Origin: Limnomonas spitsbergensis
Taxonomy: Eukaryota > Chlorophyta > Chlorophyceae > Chlamydomonadales
Direction of reading: 5' to 3'
Assembly: GCA_037349105.1 (NCBI GenBank)
Contig: JAYJMM010000117.1
Location: 558,001-622,000 of the forward strand
Length of the DNA stretch: 64,000 bases
Part shown: piece by piece, positions 43,370 through 52,300 of the stretch
Layout of the letters: every line of letters begins with the position of its first letter
Position numbering within the stretch: the stretch's first letter is position 1
Notes under the pieces: generated by a model
Seen by the model: the letters and a program-made list of their open reading frames with translations, nothing else
Databases searched by the model: none
What the model was told of the DNA's origin: nothing
Made by a program: the position numbers and the translations under genes

Positions 43370-46300
43370 ATGGCCACACGCGCAGGTACCGCTATGAGGG
43401 CCGAACAGGGCGCAGGACCCAGCAGCGAGCCAAACCCCAGGCTACAAAGGCGCAGGCTGGTGCCAGTCGAAGCAGCAGTGGAAGAGACCGCCACACCAAC
43501 CGCAGAGGAAATGGCAAGAGCGCGCAGAGCCGCGGAACTCTCTGACGTTGAGAAGAGGGCGGTCAGGGACTTCATGCCAGCATGCCCCGCCTACCCGTGC
43601 GCCTTGTGCGGAAAACCAGACAAGCACGCGGTGGAGGAGTGTGAGAGGAGGATTCAGGACTTTTCGCGGACACCCGAAACAGCGCCTGCGGTGCAGGCAG
43701 GGCCGCCTGCAGCGCAGAGGAGGGGATACGGCACAGCTGCAGCCGATAGAGCTGCACAGGCAACTTCAACGCGCAGCAGGGGAGAGCAGCAGCAGCAACA
43801 GCAGCAGCTGCAAAAGCAACCGCAGGTGGCAGGGCCTAGAGTGCAGCAGGCCAGCAACGGCAAGGGTAGGCAGGCGCAACAGCAGCAGGGGCAAGGAAAG
43901 CCAGGGGCGGCAAGGGCCCCCGCGCAATCAGCCAGCAACAGCGAAGATGAGGCGCAGGAAGCAGAGGAGGAGGAAGATTGCAGCGTAGAGAAGGTTCCAG
44001 AGCCAGGGACCAGCCCACAGGACAGGCAAATCAACAGGCTGGCAGGGCAAGTCAACGGGCTGAAAAAGGCTCTAAGATGGAGAGAGCGGCAAATGTGGAA
44101 GCAGTCAGCGGAATTTGTGGATTACCTGAAAGGCCAGCTGGCCGGGTGGAAGGTCATCACGGATGGTCAGCAGGTCATGACAACGGTCCAGCGAGAGTAC
44201 ATCCTGCGGGCAGAGGAGCTGACCGGGCTGCAGGAGGCCCTGGGACTACAACACTTGGGGGGGCCGCCAAACCACGGGCAGCCACTCCCATTTGAAACAG
44301 ACCCGGAGTTGGCGGGGTGCGTCAGGGCAATGTTGGCGACCCCGTCCCCGCTACGAGACGTGGACAGCGAGCATTCCGGCATGGAGGAGCCGAAGAAGCG
44401 CAGTCCTTCTAGCAGCGACGAGAGCGGCTCAGGGGACAGAAGGCTACGACGGCGCAGCAGAAGCGCGCAAAGGGCCATCAGTGAGGAGCGCCAAGGGGCG
44501 GTGCCAACGCCGGCAGCCAGGACCCAGCGGCAGGGCGCAGGGAGGCGCAGCAACAGCGAGGAAAGGAGCAGGGACCGCAGACAGCGGTCACCATGCAGGG
44601 ACCAGCCCAGGGGCAGATCCAGGGAACGGCACCATGCTGAGGTTGCCAGGCCTTACAGGCAGGGGCAGGAGCACCAGAGAGGCCCAGGCCCCGGGCCGAC
44701 AAACAGAACCCTGGCAGAGGGCAGCGGGGCGGCAGAGCCTAGGCGTCACCTGGGACCGCGCCATGGTGGATTGTGCTTCAAGTGCAATCAGCCGGGGCAC
44801 TTTGCCAACGAGTGCACCAACCCGGAGCAGGCCGGGCTGACAGGCGACAGGCCAGGGGCACCTGCAGGCCCAGCGCGGGGCTATGGAACCTGGGGCCCAG
44901 GCAGGGGCCAGGGGATGCCCATGGAGAGCAGGCGCAGGACCTTCGATACTGCCATGGGAACTCCCAGTGCAAGGGACTTCCAGCAGGGGGCAGCAGGCCC
45001 CAGCGCGTGGCCAGAACCGCCAGCGCGACAGGAACCACAGGAGGGCGAGCAACCAAGGTGGGAGGGGACAGGAGGCCACACGTGCTTCATGACAGGCCAC
45101 ATGGAAATTAGCCAGGACAGAGATGCCTACCAGGCTGAGGTCAGTCAGGCAGGACCAGTTCAGGTGGCCCCTCAGAGGGTGCCAGAAGGGCAGGTAGCCA
45201 GTCAGGTAAACCACTGGGCGAGGGCTGTAGAGGCGTTAGCCATGAACCATTATGGGACTATGCCTGCAGGGTCGGCCAGATCCGTAGCACATGCGTTGGA
45301 GTTCTTGAAGGATCTCCAGAGGAGGGGGTGCCCAGCTCCGTGTGTAGGATGGCCAAATCTAATGCAGAGGTTCCTAGACAGGGAATGGGACAAGTATGAT
45401 GAGCAGTGGGATGAGTTTGAGAGACGCGAGCGGGAGGCAGTACCCCAGCACGACGTAGACGGGTGGGATACCGATTCAGGATCCAACCTTTCAGCAGGCA
45501 GATATGAGCCTCAGGAACCCTCGCCCTTGCATGAAAGAGAGTTTGGCGTGTTATGTCCAGGTACCCCGGAGGGCAATCAAGACACAGGCAGAGGGGTAGC
45601 GGGAGCAGCCGCCGAGACAGAGGAGCCACACAGAGCGGGGTCGCGACTCCCAGCGGCGGCCAGAGGGACCGCAGCAGGGAGCCAGCTGGACGCTCGGGCG
45701 GGGCCCGTTAGGACCCATAAAGGCACTAGCTCTCGGTGCAATGCTTGGGGAGGAATCGACGAGGACGGAGAGACACAGCACGGCAGTGAGAGGGAAGGGA
45801 GGTCTGACGCAAGGGGCGAGGACAGGCAGCTTGACCAGTCCTTCAGCAGAGACAGGTCCTACAGCAGAGAACGCATCTACATACAGCCGTTCCCGCAGTC
45901 GCTGCCAGCAGGCGAGCCCTTTGTGCAGTACTTCCGCCTGGGGGAAGAGATGCCAGAGGCGTCCACCTCCGGGGCCATGCTGACTATGCCAGGGGAGTGC
46001 AGGGACGGGCCATGTCGGTTGCAGAACCATAGGCTCCTGGACGGCGGAGAGCAGACATGTGTTGACAGGGCAGCAGCCATACAGGCAGTTGCCAGGATGA
46101 TTTTCCCGTGGGACGCAGTGACAGCTGTCATGCTGGGCGCTGCGCTCAAAGGATACATCCTGCCCAGCACAAATATAGCAGATTACATGCAGAGGGGATG
46201 GTCGCGGCACCCCATCTATGCACACTGCGTTAGCGAGATGGTGAGTCTCGCCATTGCAGCAGGCATCACAGCGGTGGATGCAGCATGCTGGGCGCACCCG

Positions 46301-49300
46301 GACATGCCAGACATTGCGCCAGCCGAGGGGATGTGGCAGGGCGCGCAGCCAGGATTCATGCGCACACCGTGGGCGATGGATTGTGTCCGTGAGCTGATGG
46401 GGCACCCAGCCCTCAGAGACCGCGCATTTTATGTGCCAGCCCAAGCCATGGGCGAGTTCGAGAGATTTGTGGAAACAACAGAGCAGGCCCCAGTGAGGGC
46501 AGGGCTGTGTCACCCAGGCAGGCCAGGGCGGTGTGAGGCGACCATAGAGGCGTCCATCGTCGTCCCCAGGACGGTCGCAGGACAAGCAGTGCCGTGGGGG
46601 CCAGCGCCAGGGGACGCCAGGGCAGCCATTCCAGTCCAGCAGCTAGTAACTTACTACTATGAGGAGATGGCTGATGAGGAGTTGCCCGTTTCATCGGCAT
46701 GGATCCACATGCACGCGACTCACGATGATATGCCCGTCTACCTGTTTGCAAGGCACCAGCAGGACGTGGCAGTCACTAAGTGCGCGTCAGTAGACGAGGC
46801 GGAGTTCCATGCCTATACCTACGCTAGGGGAGCAGACCCGACAGTGTGGACGCTCATGCTAATGGCGCTGCAGAGGGTCCTGCTCCCAGGACAGCGATCA
46901 GCGGCCATGCGGCATGTGTGGGGCGTAGAGGATCAGTGGGCGCCTACAGAGGTAACAGCCTGTCCAACATGGCCTTACGGACCCCAGCAGTCGCCAGCAT
47001 CAGGAGCCATGTGGGAAGGAGAGGAAGAGCTGGCGAGCTCGCCGTTCGCAGTAGAACGCCTGGCAGCATATGTGCACCAGTGGGTGCGTCAGGAGCGGAG
47101 GGCGTGGCACGACAACAGGGCCAGCAGCGTGCTGCCCTATTGGCAGGCTGACGTCATAACGACGCAGTTGTGGAGACAAGCGCACCCAGCAGGGGTGCGC
47201 ACGCTGCACCCTCTGTTCAGAGGAGCAGGGGAAGTAGGCATCGAGGAGGAGTTGGAGGACTTGAGGAACCAGCCGAGTAGGGGACATGGGCCGGTGGGCA
47301 GGCGAGGCACCGATGCAGAGGAGCCAGCGGCAGCCACCGACGGCCCTGTCCAGGATGAGGAGCCGGAATGGACCCAGGTGGCATTTGTAACATTTGGGGC
47401 GGCAGCAGCCTCATGGGAGCTGCTGGAGTATGTGGACGACTTGGGGGTATCAGCACTGGAGGCTGAGCCTAGGGGACGGGCAGAGCCCCAGGCGCCCCTG
47501 GACAGTGTCAGCACACCGCCCACGGAGGCCTCAGACAGCAGGATCCCAGAGCTCAGCGACAACGTTTCAGAGGGCCCACCACCACTGGTTGAGATCACCG
47601 AGTCAGATGAGGAGTGGCACGAGGCAGGAGCCAGGCCCTCGGACCAGGATAGCGTCACCAGAGCAGAGGCTCGGGATGCAGAGGGCAACTACGTGCCAGC
47701 AGACAGCGGCCCAGGACCAGGGAGTCCAAGGTACGGCATGGTGGGAGAGCTGCCACAGCTGAGGCGCGCGTGGATGCGCGGCATCTTTCAGGAGCAGGCA
47801 GCAATGAAAGAGCGCAGAAGCAGGAGGACCGCTATAGAGCTTGGTAACGGAATCACGCTGGAGGAAGAGGCAAACCAGGTCACAGCGGGGATCAGCCTTC
47901 AGCAGGCAGCAGACCAGCGCGCTCACAGGCCCGAGGAGGCAGCAGCAGACAAGAAGAGCAACGGGCGCCCAGGATACCCCCAGATCCGCCAGCCAGCACA
48001 GACAGCGGCACAGGGGCCTTGGGGTGACCCAGCAGAGTACAGCACGGGACGCTGGGTTGCAGTGCTCAGGAACTTTGTTGATCAGCTGGACGTGCTACGA
48101 AGGCAGGAAATGGGGCAGCAAGAGGCGGGCCAGGAGGCTAGCCTGCTGTTCCGACTTAAGATGCTACCACAGCCCGATCCGGACCCCAGGATGGGAGGTT
48201 ACAGCAGGGCGGTCAGGGAGCTACGGGAGGAGCTAACGGAGAGAGTATCAGCCCTCTACACGGGGAGGGCAGAAGGAGCGGACACCCAACAGCCGTCGGA
48301 CAGCCGCAGCAGACAAGCCCAAACCGGCAGGGGCGAGGACCTCGCCAGCAGGGTTGCCGGCGCGCAGGACACCATACGACGGGGCTGTGGGCAGGATGAG
48401 CCCGCGGGTGCAGGCAGCAGTAAGGCTGTGCAGCGCGCCAACCACAGGCAGGAGAGAATGGCACAGTGCAGCACAGGACAGATCCCAGGAGCAGGGCCAG
48501 AAAGGGCCAGTGCAATTTGGGCTGACACTGCCAAGTTGCAAGGAAAGAAGTCTAAGAAGGCCAGGAGACGCGCAGGAAAGGCGCAGAGGGCGGCCGCGGA
48601 CAGGAACCGAGGCAGCATGAGACCAGGATTGGACTGCCCAGCCCTGCCACTCAGGGTCAGCCAGGTAGACCTGGAGATCACGTGGGCCAGAGGACAGCAG
48701 CCGCCAGCGCAGATTGCAGAGCCAGGCGTTCAGCCCGCAGAACAGTTACCGCAGCAACCCATGAGGAAGACGACAGCGTGCAGAGGACTCCTCACCTGTA
48801 CAGCAATTAAGGGGATCCTGACGGGGACGCTCCAGCTGATACTGGTGTGGCTCCTGCTGTCAGTGTGTGTGCCGGGGGCGCGAGCTACCGAGCAGGGCGT
48901 GAGAGGAGGAGGATTTACAGCAGGCCAAGGGGCTTTTGTGTCTGGAAAGGAGGCAGCAGCAAAGCTGTCGTCTGGATGGTTACGCCCACAAGCAGTCAGC
49001 CCCATGGGGGCCGCCAGCAGGAGGGGTGCATGCAGCCAGCAGGAGAGATGGCACAGCGGCAACACCACTGGCGGGGAGGAGCTGCCCGCGGAGGACGACC
49101 CGCAGGCGGCTGTGGTGATCGACATGTTCCAGCCGGGGGGAGTAGTGGAGCCACCTGCAGAGTACGTCAAGACCAAGGAGGGATGGCTGCTGGGCAAGCA
49201 CCCCGACTTCACTGCGGAGCAGCAGGAGAGCCTGGAGCAGAGCCTCAGGGATCGCCAAGGAGCATTCGCTTACTCCATGGAGGATCTACCAGGCTACTGC

Positions 49301-52300
49301 GGCACGCAGGGTGAGTTTACACTGGCTTTAGAAGACGAGGTCAGTTCGTGCTTTCAGAAGTCCAGGGATATGCCACCGCCTAAAGCAGCAATTTTTAAGG
49401 AAAAGTGTCAGCCGATGATTGAGGCAGGCATCATAGTCAAGGTGCCCCAGGGGGGGCCTATCAAGTTTGCGGCCAACTCAGTAGTAGCAGCCAAAAAGAG
49501 TGCTGAAACTGGGGAGTGGACAGACCATCGAATAGCGCACGATATGCGCAGGTTAAACCTGCGTACAGCCAAGCAGGAATTTGCCATCCCCAGGATGGAG
49601 ACTATTTTTCAGAACCTGGGCACTGCCAAGATATTCAGCAAGGTTGATCTCCGGTCGGGGTTCATGCAGATCCCTATAAAGGTCGAGGACCAGCCTAAGA
49701 CAGCTTTCTGGATGGGACCTGAGCTGTGGATGTACACAAAGCTCAGTTTCGGTCTGCGCAACGGGCCTCCTTTCTTTCAGCGTATGATGGAAGAAGAGAT
49801 TGCCAGGGCAGGCCTGAGTGCGTTCTGCGTAGCATTCATTGACGATTTGCTAGTGTACAGTGACACACCGGCAGAACACATCAGGCATGTGGAGCTGATG
49901 TTGGACATGCTCCACAGTGTAGGATTAAGGGCGCACCCCGACAAGTCCCTGTTTGGGTGTGCAACAGTAGAGTACCTGGGTCACAATGTGTCGGCCCAGG
50001 GGCTCACGCCGCACGCTGCTAAGATAGCAGCAGTTATGGCGCTGCCAGAGCCCGCATCGGTGAAAAACATTCAGGAGGTCATGGGATTCTTGAATTTCTA
50101 CCGGTGCTACGTCCCGGACTTCTCGAAAAAGGCAGCATGCATCAACGCATTGCTGGTCCAGGGGGTCCCGTTTGTGTGGGGGCCAGAGCAGTCGCAGGCG
50201 TTCCAGTTGATTAAGACAGAGATGTGCGAGGGCGGGAGAGTCCTGCGCAGACCAGATTACAGTGGGACAGGACCAGACGGCAAGGGGCCGCCAAGGCCGT
50301 TCTTATTGTACACAGATTTCTCTAAGCAAGGCATAGGCGCAGTGCTAGGTCAGTGTGATGACAGCGGGCGGGAGTATATGGTGGCATGCACATCCAGATC
50401 CCTGAACAAGAGCGAGAGGAACTATTCCTCGTTCCAGGGGGAGATGCTGGCCGCAGTGTATGCAGCACGCACATACCGCCACATGCTGTTTGGGTGCAAG
50501 GTGCATCTCATCACTGACCATGAGCCGCTCACTTACCTCATGGACAACCAGACGTTGGTAGGCCAGCACGCTAGGTGGGCTCTCATGCTTCAAGAGCTAG
50601 ACATTACCATTGTCCACCGCTCAGGAGCATGCCACCAGAATGCAGACATCCCGTCCAGATCCCCCCTCCCATCCTCAGCTGACCGCACAGGGGCCAGGCT
50701 TGATACAGTCGCGCCCGAGCCAGCAGCCAGGGAGGAGGCAAGTGGGAAGCAAGTAGCTTTGCTCACAGGGTTGGGCAGAGTGAACCAGTGGCATGCAGAC
50801 CAGATAGTGCGCATGGCGCAGGAGGGCAGAAGGAGAGTACAGATGTTGCGAGCTGCAGAGGCAGCTTGCGTGACAGCACCGGTGGGGCAGGAGATATCCT
50901 CTGCCGCCACTGACGATGATGAACAGGCGCAGCCTGTCAGTACAGCAGAGCAGGCGTTCAGCAACAGGGAGCGATCCAGGACGATGATCAGTGATGTTCT
51001 TGCTGACTTGCCTCGGGTGACGCCCCCTCATTCCCTTGCAGGCCTGGATACAGCTTGCCTGTCAAGTGGGGCTGTGCGGGCCATGGAGACCGAAGGAGTC
51101 GTCCTCTTCGAGCCTTTTGGAGGTATGTGCTCAGGGCTGGAAATGGTACTCAGGGCAGGTATCCCAGTAGTGCAGTACTTGTATGCAGATATCAGTGAGG
51201 AAGTCAGAGAGATCGCAGGGGGTCGCCTGTTGCAGTTGCACAAGAGATTCCCCCAGTTGCTTCCGGTCAGAGCGTTTGATAAGGCTTTCAGAGCGTTGCC
51301 GCAAGATGTGTATGCCATTACGGCAGAACACCTCAAGGAGGCGGGTGCCCAGGAGGGGCGCCAGTGGTTCATGGTAGCAGGCTGGGAGTGCCAGGACCTT
51401 TCGTCAGCTGGCAAGGGGCGGGGGCTCGCGGGAGAGAGAAGCAAGTCTTTCTTCCCGTTAGTCAAGCTGTTGGGTACTCTGCAGTTCCTGCAGGGACCTA
51501 GGCCGCCAGCGTACCTGATTGAGAATGTAGCAATGCAATTGAATCAGAAGAGTGAGAAGGCCAGTGTTGAGGCTTTTCAGGAAGTGTGCAGGATTCTAGG
51601 GACACCGGCGTTGTTTGACGCAGCGCAGGTGGGGTCTTACGCCCACCGCACCCGCAACTATTGGGGGAATATTGCCCCTGCAGCAGATATTGAATTTGTG
51701 ATTCGTGCGTCGACCAGACCCCACGAGGGGATTGTAGACGACATTCTGGACAAGGGCAGCAAGGCCCAGGTAGTATCATGTCCGGACAATGGGGGGTACC
51801 GCATCAATGTCACAGGGCAACCCAGGAAGGTGCTGCCGTGTTTGATGGCCACGCCCTCATCATATGCTTTCCGGAACGGGCAAAATGGGATGGTGTACAG
51901 GCCCATGGGGGACTTGCAGGAGCCCAACGCAAACGAGCGTGAGCGAGCCATGGGGTACGCTGTGGGGTCCACATTGCCACGCCCAGATTTCCCTGAGGCA
52001 GCCAGACGGGCAGCCTTGGGCAGGTGCATGGATTCATGGGCACTGAGTGCATGGCTCAATGTGGCACTCGAGTGTGCTAAGATCATGCCAGCAGAATTGA
52101 CGCGCAGGGCAAAGCTGCCAGGCCAGGACAGGGACCCAGTGCTGGGGGCGACTTTAATGTCCAGCCACTATGCCCTTGCTACTGCAGGAAACGCGTGCTC
52201 TGGCAGCGGGGAGGCGGCCGCGTCATACAGACAGTGCCTGGGAGAATCGGCCGCGGCAGACTGGGCCGACGCGGCACAGGAACCAGGTGGGAACGCGTCT

